Positions 52,801-60,404 of a stretch of DNA of 64,000 nt are shown piece after piece. The notes below the pieces were generated by a model. It was not told the DNA's origin and did not search any database. It worked only from the letters and a program-made list of their open reading frames with translations. The stretch's first letter is position 1. Every line of letters begins with the position of its first letter. The DNA comes from an uncultured Porphyromonadaceae bacterium (GTDB taxonomy: Bacteria; Bacteroidota; Bacteroidia; Bacteroidales; Muribaculaceae), in the NCBI GenBank assembly GCA_947177185.1, contig CAMWTJ010000009.1, positions 1 to 64,000 on the forward strand, in the 5' to 3' direction. The position numbers and the translations under genes are program-made.

Positions 52801-54371
52801 CGCTGGCGTTCACTCTCGGCCTGCTGCCGCTGGTGTTTGCCTCCGGCCCCGGCTCGGCAGCCCGCCGCGACATAGGCACAGGCGTGTTCTTCGGCATGCT
52901 CGTGGCCATCACTGTGGGCATAGTCTACGTGCCGTTCTTCTTCGTAATGATCAACAAAGCCATGGCACGCATCCGCCGCCGCAAGGCATCGCACATAGCC
53001 GCCGTGGTCGCTATAGCCGTAGCCGCATCTGGCATGAGCTCATGCTCGGGTGTGCGCGGGCTGCAACAGCCCGAGCTCGAGCTGCCGGCCGCAGTGGTGC
53101 CGGGCACCGACATACCGTCGGACTCCTTGACCATGGCCGACCTTGAGTGGTGGCGCGTGTACACCGACGTGGACCTCACCGCCATAATCACCGAAACCCT
53201 CGACCACAACCGCGACCTGGCCGCAGCCATGGCGCGAGTGCGCGAGGCACGGCACATCTACGGTGTGGCCGCACGCAACCTCACACCCACCGTGAGCGGG
53301 CTCGTGGGCGGCAACTACGAAACCAACGACTATAGCGACAAAGCAAAGCTGCGCGACCCGGAGTACGACATCAAAGCCACCGTGGCCTGGGAGATAGACC
53401 TGCTCGGCGGCCAGAAATGGGAGCGCCGCGGCGCACTCGCGGCCTACGAGGCGTCGGTGATGGACGAGCGCGCCGCACGCATGACCCTCATAGCCGAAGC
53501 CGTCACGCTATACTACCGGCTGGTAGCCCTCGACAACGAGCTCGAAATCGTGCGGCGCACCCTCGGCACGCGTGAGGAAAGCGTGCGCATGGCCAAACTG
53601 CGCTTCGAAGGCGGACTCACTCACGAAACGCCCTACCGCCAGGCGCAGGTGGAACTTGCCACCACAGCCGCTCTGGTGCCGGGCCTCGAAAGCCGCATAC
53701 GCGCCACGCAGAACGCCCTCACGCTGCTCATGGGCCGCTTCCCGGCAGAGTACATCGAGCGCGGCAAGCTGCAGCTCAAGGCGCTCGACGAGGCAAGCAT
53801 GCCCATGGGACTGCCATCAACTCTCCTCGAGCGGCGCCCCGACGTGATGGCAGCCGAACAGCGCCTGAAAAGCGCGCTCGCCAACGTGGGCGTGAGCTAC
53901 GCCAACTGCTTCCCGAGGCTGCGCATCGGTGTCACCGTAGGATGGGAAAACGACGACATCGCCGGGCTCCTGCGCTCGCCGTTCACCTACACCGTGGGCA
54001 ATATCGTGGGCACCATACTCGATTTCGGACGCAACAAACGCCGCTACAAGGCTTCCATCGCCGCCTACGACCGCGCACGCGCCACCTACGAGCAGGCCGT
54101 GCTCTCGGCGTTCCGCGACGTGAGCGACGCCGCCACCGCGCTCCACAAGGCCGCCCAGACCGTCGACCTGCGGCGCGACCTGCGCGACGCCGCACTCAAA
54201 TACGTCGAGCTGGCACATATACAGTACCGCGCCGGCACACTCAACTACATCGACGTGCTCGACGCCCAACGGCGCTATTTCGACTCGCAGATAGGCCTGA
54301 GCAACGCCGTGCGCGACCAATATCTCGCCCTGGCCGCACTCTACAAATCGCTCGGCGGCGGATGGCAGTGA
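49887..54371 (+). CDS. RND permease fused in frame to an outer-membrane efflux lipoprotein
   Basis: A single uninterrupted 1494-residue frame. Residues 1 to about 1035 are an AcrB/HAE1 permease: proton-relay D408/D409 in IVVDDAIVVVENV and GLVAKNAILIVEF. The chain then reads MARIRRRKASHIAAVVAIAV and ASGMSSC, a complete type II signal peptide (Met1026, basic start, hydrophobic core, Cys1053). Residues 1053-1494 are a TolC/OprM-type channel: WEIDLLGGQKWERRG, LLERRPDVMAAEQRLKSALA, LNYIDVLDAQRRYF, and end LGGGW. Either the polyprotein is cut by signal peptidase II, or the channel is made from the internal ATG at 52962 (469 residues, like the 460-residue copy at 7.5 kb). No stop separates the parts. 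Confidence 0.93.
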   Translation: MKRNFFLDHPVFSIVMSIVIVLLGCIGLVMLPVDQYPNIVPPVVRVSASYPGADAMTVTQAVATPIEQELNGTPGMLYMDSKSSNSGGFTAYVTFDIDVDPELAAVDVQNRIKKAEARLPAEVVQNGIAVEKETANRLMTITVLSLDTKFDEVYLSNYVTLNVLDLLRRVPGVGSISNVGGRYYSMQIHVMPDKLADLGITVADLRRALLDQNRESAAGVLGQAPMTDIDITMPIIARGRLSSPEEFGQIVLRANADGSVIRLRDVARISLDAQSYATESGINRGNAAVLNINMLPGANALEVAENVKKAMKEISRSFPDGMSYVIPFDMTEYISDSIHHVYRTFFEALLIVILVVFLSLQNWRATLIPIIAVPISLIGTFGVMLVFGFSLNMLTLLGLILAIGIVVDDAIVVVENVDRIMESEHVEPQEATRRAMSGLGSALIAMSLVLCAVFVPVSFLPGITGQLYRQFTITIAVSVIISTVVALTLSPVMCAALLRPATRRKKARVFRLINYWLARGNNFYCRMIRRALGVPRRMLAAFGIVLALIWVLNRFVPTSFMSAEDQGYFTVELELPEGSTIERTRAVTDRAMQFLMADRDVEYVLNVTGSSPRTGTNQAHATLTVILKPSGERGSNSLAEVRERALAEFATYPESKAYVFTPAIIPGLGTSGGFEMVLEARGDATYDDLARAVDTLRHYAADYPALSALSTSMQEDIPQLFFDVDRDRAQQLGIPVSDVFSTMKAFTGSVYVNDFNMFNRIYRVYVQADAQYRAHRDNLNLFYLRSGSGVMVPVTSLGKTHYTTGPGTIGRFNMFNSATISGEASPGYSTGEAMAALDEIVEKHLPDNIGVEWSGLSYQQRHETANTGLVLGLAFLFVFLVLAAQYESWTIPMAVILSLPIAGLGAYLGIWVCGLENNVYFQIGLVMLVGLVAKNAILIVEFASEETAKGVDAAHAALTAARLRFRPIVMTSLAFTLGLLPLVFASGPGSAARRDIGTGVFFGMLVAITVGIVYVPFFFVMINKAMARIRRRKASHIAAVVAIAVAASGMSSCSGVRGLQQPELELPAAVVPGTDIPSDSLTMADLEWWRVYTDVDLTAIITETLDHNRDLAAAMARVREARHIYGVAARNLTPTVSGLVGGNYETNDYSDKAKLRDPEYDIKATVAWEIDLLGGQKWERRGALAAYEASVMDERAARMTLIAEAVTLYYRLVALDNELEIVRRTLGTREESVRMAKLRFEGGLTHETPYRQAQVELATTAALVPGLESRIRATQNALTLLMGRFPAEYIERGKLQLKALDEASMPMGLPSTLLERRPDVMAAEQRLKSALANVGVSYANCFPRLRIGVTVGWENDDIAGLLRSPFTYTVGNIVGTILDFGRNKRRYKASIAAYDRARATYEQAVLSAFRDVSDAATALHKAAQTVDLRRDLRDAALKYVELAHIQYRAGTLNYIDVLDAQRRYFDSQIGLSNAVRDQYLALAALYKSLGGGWQ

Positions 54372-54378
54372 CGCATGA

Positions 54379-54427
54379 GGTTGGTTATCTTCGCCAAAAT
54401 GACTATCTTTGCCGAAGATAACCAACC
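54379..54427 (+). promoter_or_regulatory. DUF418 gene promoter inside a perfect 15-bp inverted repeat
   Basis: GGTTGGTTATCTTCG (54379-54393) and its exact reverse complement (54413-54427) flank a 19-base core holding TATCTTTG (54404-54411). The -33 TTG (54381-54383) lies in the left arm, 20 bases before the -7 box, and the predicted transcription start lies in the right arm. The layout suits an operator for a dimeric regulator, or a hairpin at the 5' end of the mRNA. No regulator gene is near. Confidence 0.8.
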
Positions 54428-54437
54428 CCGTTCGCAC

Positions 54438-55601
54438 ATGACCGAATCTATCCGAAAGCATCCGCGCGTCGACGTGGCCGACGCACTACGCGGCTTTGCC
54501 GTCCTTGCCATTGTGCTGCTGCACAGCATCGAGCATTTCAATTTCTACTCTTTCCCTGACGCTGCCACCCGCGGCCCGTTGCTGCATTTCGCCGACAAAG
54601 CTATCTGGCAGGGGCTGTTTTTCGCTTTCGGCAACAAGGCTTACGCCATATTCGCCACTCTGTTCGGCTTCAGTTTCTTTGTTCAGCACGACAACCAGCG
54701 CCTGCGCGGATGCGATTTCCGTCTGCGGTTTTGTCGCAGGCTCCTTATCCTCTTTGCCATAGGATGTTTCGACGCCATGTTCTTCACCGGCGAGATACTG
54801 GTGATGTACGCGCTCCTGGGCTTCGTGCTTGTGCTCACATGCCGCCTGTCCGAGCGCGCGCTCCTTTGGCTGTCGGGCATATGCCTGATGCAGCCGGCGT
54901 GCGTCTACTACATAGTCCGCGGCCTCATTTCTCCCGACTACGTGGTGCCTGTAGCCGACACCGGCGAGCTGTGGAGGGCCACGTTCGCCGTGCAGTCCGG
55001 CGGCACCTTCCTTGAAACCGTAAAAGTCAACCTGCTTCAGGGGCAGCTCGTGTCGCTGGCGTGGGCCTGGGACAACGGCCGCATATTCCAGACCGCCGGC
55101 CTGTTCATGCTGGGCATGCTGATAGGTCGCCGCGGCCTGTTCCTGCGCGAGCATCTGCACTTGTGGGGACGCGTGCTGGCCGCAGCCCTCATCGTGTGGT
55201 TTCCGCTCTCAGGAATCGACAACATGCTTGCCGGCGCACTCTCCGGCCGCAACATAGCCATGCCGGTGCACACGCTGCTTGGCTCGCTGGCCAATTTCGC
55301 GTTCATGCTCATACTCGTGTGCGGCGTGCTCTTCGGATTCTACTGCACGTCGGGCGTGCGCAAGGTCCTGCAGCTCCTTATCCCTTACGGCCGCCTGAGC
55401 ATGACAAACTACGTGACACAAGGCATCATCGGCGCCGCGCTGTTCTATCACTGGGGTCTGTATCTGCGCACAGGCATCACCGAGAGCCTCGCCATAGGCG
55501 TGTGCATCTTCCTGGTGCAATATGCGTTCTGCCGTTTCTGGACCGGCCGCCACAACCACGGACCGCTCGAATACGTCTGGAAACGCCTCACCTGGCTATA
55601 A
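54438..55601 (+). CDS. DUF418-family multi-pass membrane protein
   Basis: Inner-membrane protein of 387 residues. The start at 54438 (MTESIRKHPRVDVADALRGF) follows the promoter; an ATG at 54375 lies before it. R-x-D-V-A-D-A-L-R-G-F at about 10-20 is the typical first motif of DUF418 proteins, and PYGRLSMTNYVTQGIIGAAL (about 321-340) is the hallmark of the C-terminal DUF418 domain. About ten hydrophobic helices. These proteins resemble acyltransferase-3-like membrane proteins and their function is not known. Close to the efflux operon but with its own promoter. Confidence 0.87.
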   Translation: MTESIRKHPRVDVADALRGFAVLAIVLLHSIEHFNFYSFPDAATRGPLLHFADKAIWQGLFFAFGNKAYAIFATLFGFSFFVQHDNQRLRGCDFRLRFCRRLLILFAIGCFDAMFFTGEILVMYALLGFVLVLTCRLSERALLWLSGICLMQPACVYYIVRGLISPDYVVPVADTGELWRATFAVQSGGTFLETVKVNLLQGQLVSLAWAWDNGRIFQTAGLFMLGMLIGRRGLFLREHLHLWGRVLAAALIVWFPLSGIDNMLAGALSGRNIAMPVHTLLGSLANFAFMLILVCGVLFGFYCTSGVRKVLQLLIPYGRLSMTNYVTQGIIGAALFYHWGLYLRTGITESLAIGVCIFLVQYAFCRFWTGRHNHGPLEYVWKRLTWL

Positions 55602-55620
55602 CAAAAAATACTTAAAAGCG

Positions 55621-55651
55621 TTTGCCGCGTTGGTGAAAATGCTTATTTTTG
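55621..55651 (+). promoter_or_regulatory. Canonical promoter of lolD, near-leaderless
   Basis: TTTG (55621-55624), 19 bases, TATTTTTG (55644-55651). The lolD ATG (55659) is only 7 bases after the box, so transcription should start at or next to the start codon. Confidence 0.82.
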
Positions 55652-55658
55652 CATCTTA

Positions 55659-56351
55659 ATGATAGAAGCGACCGACATACACAAACGATTCGGCAATGTG
55701 GAAGTGCTGAAAGGCGTCGACCTCACCGTGGCCGACAGCGAGATAGTGGCCATAGTCGGAGCCAGCGGCGCCGGCAAGACCACTCTCCTGCAGGTGCTGG
55801 GCACCCTGTCGAGGCCCGACGCCGGCACGGTGCGCTACGACGGCCGCGACCTCTCCGGCCTTTCCGACCGCGAGCTGTCGCATTTCCGCAACCGCAGCAT
55901 CGGATTCGTGTTTCAGCTGCACAGACTGCTGCCCGAATTCACGCTTGAGGAGAATGTGGCCATGCCGGCCCTGATAGCCGGCACGTCGCGCCAAGAAGCC
56001 ATGGCCCGCGCCCGCGAGCTTCTGCGCTACCTCGGTCTTGCCGACCGCGCCACCCACCGTCCCGCACAGCTCTCTGGCGGCGAAGCCCAGCGCGGCGCCG
56101 TGGCCCGCGCGCTGGTCAACAATCCCAAAGCTGTGTTGGCCGACGAACCCTCAGGCAGCCTCGACACCCGAAACCGCGCCGAACTCCACAAACTGTTTTT
56201 CGACATACGCCGCGACATGGGCACCACCTTCTGCATCGTCACACACGACGAAAGCCTCGCCGCCGACTGCGACCGCACCGTGCGCATGTCCGACGGACGC
56301 GTGGAGGCAATAAGCAACACCATTTCCAATATTTGTACAATAACTGAATGA
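55659..56351 (+). CDS. lolD: LolD-like ABC transporter ATP-binding protein
   Basis: ATPase of the MacB/LolD group; LolCDE extracts lipoproteins from the inner membrane for transfer to the outer membrane. Walker A GASGAGKT (34-41), Q-loop VFQLHRLLPEFTLEENVAMP (about 84-103), signature LSGGEAQRGAVARAL (about 132-146), Walker B AVLADEPSGSLD (about 153-164), and switch His in VTHDESLA. 230 residues. The permeases are not adjacent. The stop overlaps the following lipoprotein gene (ATGA), so a lipoprotein is translated directly with it. LolD is likely but MacB-type ATPases look similar. Confidence 0.8.
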   Translation: MIEATDIHKRFGNVEVLKGVDLTVADSEIVAIVGASGAGKTTLLQVLGTLSRPDAGTVRYDGRDLSGLSDRELSHFRNRSIGFVFQLHRLLPEFTLEENVAMPALIAGTSRQEAMARARELLRYLGLADRATHRPAQLSGGEAQRGAVARALVNNPKAVLADEPSGSLDTRNRAELHKLFFDIRRDMGTTFCIVTHDESLAADCDRTVRMSDGRVEAISNTISNICTITE

Positions 56352-57052
56352 ACATCTACAAAACATCTCTCTATCTGCTGGCGGCAGGCGTGATGCTGGC
56401 TGCCTGCTCCACCGACGACAACTCGGGCGGCGGCACCAACCCCATACCCGAAAACTCGTTCTACAATTTCGCCACCTACAACGGCTCGTCGGACAAAGGC
56501 TCCAGCTTTTCCGTGCAGCCCGAAGGCGACGGAAGCTCCGCCACCATAACCTTCAGCAACACCTTCACCGACAAGCAGCTGACCGTGGGCAACCGCGTGT
56601 TTATGGCCTACACCACCATGAGCGGGCAGCAATACACCAGCGGCCCGGGCACACTGTACTCCATAAGCAATGCCAACGGCGGAAAACCCGTGGCGGCCGA
56701 CGCAAGCAACCGCGTAAAAGTGTCCACCCCCATCAAGCTCACGGAAATGAAGCGCACCGGCCGCTATCTCAACGTCGTGTTCCAGGTGCCCGCACGCAAC
56801 GCGCTGAACACTCTGCAGCTCACAGAAAAGCCCAACGAAAAAGAACCGGCCTACCCCATGTTGGGCCTTTTCGTGCGCACAGACAGCGAACAGGACAACT
56901 ACAAGTACGTGCGCGTCAGCTTCGATGTCGAATCCGTGCTTGAGCCGGCCGACGTCAAGGGCTTCAAAGTGGAATATTTCGGCGACGGCGGCGTAGACAC
57001 ACTGACCTTCGCCAAGGGCTCCGGCACCGGCACCATAGTGCCGCGCCCCTGA
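56348..57052 (+). CDS. NigD-like lipoprotein
   Basis: Predicted outer-membrane or surface lipoprotein of 234 residues. Signal peptide with lipobox MLAAC gives Cys20, and SSTDDNSGGG-like polar residues follow the Cys (STDDNSGGG), resembling a Bacteroidota lipoprotein export signal. The order GNRVFMAYTTMSGQ, RYLNVVFQVP, PMLGLFVRTDSEQDNYKYVR, and VSFDVESV is that of NigD-like proteins with an OB-like first half and a beta-sandwich second half. NigD was named from a bacteriocin-linked operon; general function is unknown. It is translationally coupled to lolD. Confidence 0.78.
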   Translation: MNIYKTSLYLLAAGVMLAACSTDDNSGGGTNPIPENSFYNFATYNGSSDKGSSFSVQPEGDGSSATITFSNTFTDKQLTVGNRVFMAYTTMSGQQYTSGPGTLYSISNANGGKPVAADASNRVKVSTPIKLTEMKRTGRYLNVVFQVPARNALNTLQLTEKPNEKEPAYPMLGLFVRTDSEQDNYKYVRVSFDVESVLEPADVKGFKVEYFGDGGVDTLTFAKGSGTGTIVPRP

Positions 57053-57116
57053 CGCCGCAGAAAGCTTCAACCAACAGAACAATTCACATACAACGAATCA
57101 TAATCACTCCGACAAT

Positions 57117-57428
57117 ATGGACAACAAGAAAGAACTCAAAATCGAAATCTCTCCCGAAGTGGCCGCAGGCCATTACAGCAACCTCGCAGTAATCAGCCAC
57201 TCTCCCAACGAGGTGTTCGTTGATTTCATAAACATGGCTCCCAACATGCCCCAGGCCAAAGTGCAGAGCCGCATCATCATGACTCCCGAAAACGCCAAGA
57301 ACCTCCTCGCCGCTCTTTCCGACAACATCCGCAAGTACGAGGCAACGTTCGGCGAAATCGTGCGCAAACAGCCCAAAGGCGGTGCCGCCGGCGGCAAAGG
57401 CGATCTGCCCAACCCCTTTATGGCATAA
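57117..57428 (+). CDS. DUF3467 protein
   Basis: A 103-residue cytoplasmic protein of the DUF3467 family, common in Bacteroidota and of unknown function. The core KIEISPEVAAGHYSNLAVIS and HSPNEVFVDFINMAPNMPQA, then VQSRIIMTPENAKNLLAALS, are typical of the domain. The C-terminus has a short Gly/Lys-rich linker (GGAAGGKG) ending NPFMA. cysS begins 3 bases after its stop, so the two are surely cotranscribed. Confidence 0.87.
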   Translation: MDNKKELKIEISPEVAAGHYSNLAVISHSPNEVFVDFINMAPNMPQAKVQSRIIMTPENAKNLLAALSDNIRKYEATFGEIVRKQPKGGAAGGKGDLPNPFMA

Positions 57429-57431
57429 GCC

Positions 57432-58916
57432 ATGAAACCCCACCAGCTTACAATCTACAACTCTCTGTCGCGCATGAAGCAGCCCTTCAGGCCGCTGACG
57501 GAGGGTCGTGTGGGCATGTACGTGTGCGGCCCCACCGTCTACGGCGACGGCCACCTGGGACACGCCCGGCCGGCCATCACGTTCGACGTCGTGGCGCGCT
57601 ACCTGCGCCACCTCGGCTATAAGGTGCGCTACGTGCGGAATATCACCGACGTGGGGCACCTCGAGCACGACGCCGACGAGGGCGAAGACAAAATCGCCAA
57701 AAAAGCGCGCCTCGAGCAGCTTGAGCCTATGGAGGTGGTGCAGCACTACCTGACACGCTACCACCGCGCCATGGACGCGCTGAACGTGCTCCCGCCCGAT
57801 ATCGAACCGCATGCGTCCGGCCATATCATAGAGCAGATTGAGTACATCCGCAAGATAATGGACGCCGGCTATGCCTACGAAAGCGAAGGCTCCGTGTATT
57901 TCGACGTGCCCAAGTTCAACCGCGAGCACGGCTACGGACGCCTTTCGGGACGCAATGTCGACGAACTGCTGTCGGCCACCCGCGAGCTCGACGGCCAGAG
58001 CGAGAAGCACCATCCGGCCGATTTCGCGCTATGGAAAAAAGCCGCGCCCGAGCACATCATGCACTGGCCGTCGCCATGGAGCGAAGGTTTCCCCGGATGG
58101 CACCTCGAATGTTCCACCATGAGCGAGAAATACCTCGGCAGCGTGTTCGACATACACGGAGGCGGCATGGACCTGAAATTCCCGCACCACGAGTGCGAGA
58201 TAGCGCAAAGCGTGGCCCACAACGGCGCCGACGCCGTGCGCTACTGGATGCACAACAACATGATCACCATCAACGGTCAGAAGATGGGTAAGTCGCTGGG
58301 CAATTTCATCACACTCGACGAGTTCTTCACAGGCTCGCACGAACTGCTGCAGCAGGCCTACTCGCCCATGACCATCCGCTTCTTCATCCTTCAGGCCCAC
58401 TACCGCGGCACCGTGGATTTCAGCAACGAGGCCCTGCAGGCCGCCGAAAAGGCCCTCGCACGCCTCAACGACGGCTACCGCCGCCTGCTGGCTCTGAAGC
58501 CGGCGTCCGACACCGACACTCTCGACACCGCCGCCATAGAGGCCGGACTGCAAGAGGCCATGGACGACGATTTCAACACCCCGGTGGTGATAGCGCGCCT
58601 GTTCGACATATGCTCGACCGTCAACAAGGCCAACGATGGCGCCATAGCCCTGAGCGAAGCCGACATCGACGGCCTGCGCCGCATAGTCGACACATACATG
58701 ACCGAAATACTCGGAATCGTTCCTGAAAACGCGGCCGGAGCAGCCGGCGGCATGGAGCCTTTCGAAAAGGCCGTGGACTTCATCCTCGAGATGCGTTCGC
58801 AAGCCAAGAAAAACAAAGACTGGGCCACGAGCGACCTCATCCGCGACCGCCTTGCCGACATTGGCTTCGACGTCAAGGACACGAAGGACGGCTGGGAATG
58901 GTCTGTCAAGAAATAA
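57432..58916 (+). CDS. cysS: Cysteinyl-tRNA synthetase
   Basis: Class I synthetase charging tRNA-Cys. Zinc ligand Cys32 and the HIGH-like HLGH (41-44) lie in [19 protein letters not shown]; further zinc ligands are in WHLECSTMS and [10 protein letters not shown]; the KMSKS motif is KMGKSLGN, as in many CysS. DALR anticodon-side domain follows (about 380-440). 494 residues, full length. It shares a transcript with the DUF3467 gene and ends in an 11-bp hairpin at 58929-58954. Confidence 0.98.
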   Translation: MKPHQLTIYNSLSRMKQPFRPLTEGRVGMYVCGPTVYGDGHLGHARPAITFDVVARYLRHLGYKVRYVRNITDVGHLEHDADEGEDKIAKKARLEQLEPMEVVQHYLTRYHRAMDALNVLPPDIEPHASGHIIEQIEYIRKIMDAGYAYESEGSVYFDVPKFNREHGYGRLSGRNVDELLSATRELDGQSEKHHPADFALWKKAAPEHIMHWPSPWSEGFPGWHLECSTMSEKYLGSVFDIHGGGMDLKFPHHECEIAQSVAHNGADAVRYWMHNNMITINGQKMGKSLGNFITLDEFFTGSHELLQQAYSPMTIRFFILQAHYRGTVDFSNEALQAAEKALARLNDGYRRLLALKPASDTDTLDTAAIEAGLQEAMDDDFNTPVVIARLFDICSTVNKANDGAIALSEADIDGLRRIVDTYMTEILGIVPENAAGAAGGMEPFEKAVDFILEMRSQAKKNKDWATSDLIRDRLADIGFDVKDTKDGWEWSVKK

Positions 58917-58928
58917 TGTTCCAATCAA

Positions 58929-58954
58929 GTGCTGCGGGCCAAAGCCCGCGGCAC
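58929..58954 (+). terminator. Terminator of cysS merging with the helicase promoter
   Basis: GTGCTGCGGGC (58929-58939) pairs with GCCCGCGGCAC (58944-58954) around CAAA, with one T-G pair. TTATATTTA follows, giving both a T-rich end and a -7-like TATATTTA for the next gene. Confidence 0.75.
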
Positions 58955-58977
58955 TTATATTTACCCGCAGCCCCGTC

Positions 58978-60399
58978 TTGACCTCGGAAGAATTCGCAAG
59001 CGAAATCATACTCAACCTTCCCTATGAGCCCAATGCCCAGCAGCGGGCCGTGATAGGTGCGTTGTCGCGCTTTTGCGCGCCGACAGCGCCGGAAACGTCG
59101 GTGTTCGTACTCAACGGCTACGCCGGCACCGGGAAGACCTCGCTCACGGGCGCGCTCGTGCGCTCGCTGCCTACCGTGGGACTCGGGTGCGTGCTCATGG
59201 CGCCCACCGGCAGGGCTGCAAAGGTGTTTGGCGCGTTTGCCGGCCGGCCGGCGTACACCATACATCGCAAAATCTACCGCCACACTCCGGCCTCGGGCGG
59301 CTACTCAGGCCCTTCAATGCTGCAGGACAACCGCCTGCGCAACACCATTTTCATAGTCGACGAAGCGTCTATGATAGCCGGCGACACGGGCCGCGAGCGC
59401 GACAATCTGCTTGAAGACCTTGTGCAATACGTCTACAGCGGCGACAACTGCCGGCTGATTCTGATAGGCGACACGGCGCAGCTGCCCCCGGTGGGAGCCG
59501 CCGAATCGCCGGCCATGGAGCCGGACTGCCTGCGCGCGCTCGGCCTGCGGCCGTCCAGGGCCACAATCACAGCCACGGTGCGCCAGGGCGCCCGCTCCGG
59601 CATACTGTTCAACGCCACGGCGCTGCGCCGCGCCATGGCCGCAGGCGCGGCCGAGATTCCGCAACTGCGCGCCGAGGGCTTCCCGGATGTGCACATAGTG
59701 AGCGGAGAGGACCTCCCGGAAATGCTTGATTCGGCCTACAGCCGCGACGGCCTCGAGGAGTGTCTGCTGATATCGCGCAGCAACCGCCGCGCCACCGACT
59801 ACAACCGCGCCATTCGCTCCGAGGTGCTTTACCGCGAAGAGATGCTCACACGCGGGGAAATGCTCATTGTGGCGAAAAACAACTATCACTGGGCACGCGC
59901 CGTGAAAGGCCTTGATTTCGTGGCCAACGGCGACATCGTGCGCGTGGTGCGCGTGTTCGGCACAGAAGCTCGCTACGGATTCCGTTTCGCCGACGTGCGG
60001 CTCGCCATCGCCGGCAGCGGAGGCGAAGCCGAGTTCGACGCGAAGCTCATGCTCGAAACTCTCGACAGCGAGATGGCGGCACTCTCGTATGAGCGCATGC
60101 AGCAGCTCTACGAGGCGCTCATGCGCGACGACACGCTGTTTGAGCCGTCCATGCCGTTCGACCTGCGCGCGCAGGCCTTGCGCACCAATCCCTACTGGAA
60201 CGCGCTGCAGGTGAAATACGCGTACGCCATGACGTGCCACAAGGCGCAGGGCGGCCAGTGGAAAAACGTGTTCGTTGACCTCAGTTATATCCCCGACGAA
60301 GCTCTCGGCATGGAACTGTACCGATGGCTCTACACAGCGGTGAGCCGTGCGCGCGCACATCTGTATCTCATAGCGCCTCCGGCAGCCTTGCTGGGCTGA
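58978..60399 (+). CDS. RecD-like ATP-dependent DNA helicase
   Basis: Superfamily 1 helicase of the RecD2/TraA group, stand-alone. The frame has no ATG in a sensible place; TTG at 58978 (M-TSEEFASEI..) lies about 15 bases after the TATATTTA box, giving 473 residues. An in-frame ATG at 58852 lies inside cysS and is unlikely. Walker A NGYAGTGKTSL, Walker B FIVDEASMI, motif III IGDTAQLPPVG, motif IV/V LISRSNRRATDYN and MTCHKAQGGQW, and motif VI YTAVSRARAHLYL are all present. A similar lone helicase is common in Bacteroidales; its exact role is not settled. It ends 5 bases from the convergent GT2 gene. Confidence 0.9.
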   Translation: MTSEEFASEIILNLPYEPNAQQRAVIGALSRFCAPTAPETSVFVLNGYAGTGKTSLTGALVRSLPTVGLGCVLMAPTGRAAKVFGAFAGRPAYTIHRKIYRHTPASGGYSGPSMLQDNRLRNTIFIVDEASMIAGDTGRERDNLLEDLVQYVYSGDNCRLILIGDTAQLPPVGAAESPAMEPDCLRALGLRPSRATITATVRQGARSGILFNATALRRAMAAGAAEIPQLRAEGFPDVHIVSGEDLPEMLDSAYSRDGLEECLLISRSNRRATDYNRAIRSEVLYREEMLTRGEMLIVAKNNYHWARAVKGLDFVANGDIVRVVRVFGTEARYGFRFADVRLAIAGSGGEAEFDAKLMLETLDSEMAALSYERMQQLYEALMRDDTLFEPSMPFDLRAQALRTNPYWNALQVKYAYAMTCHKAQGGQWKNVFVDLSYIPDEALGMELYRWLYTAVSRARAHLYLIAPPAALLG

Positions 60400-60404
60400 G
60401 CGTG

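Noticed and set aside
49887-54371. The permease-channel fusion as a sequencing error
   Set aside because: Not excluded, but the frame, lipobox and both domains are intact on either side without loss of residues, so a single artefact is not needed to explain it. Kept as a finding with this caveat.
54379-54427. Invertible promoter (phase switch) at the DUF418 gene
   Set aside because: The inverted repeat would suit site-specific inversion, but the 19-base spacer is far too short for known Bacteroides invertible promoters and flipping it would leave the -33 arm unchanged; no invertase gene is near.
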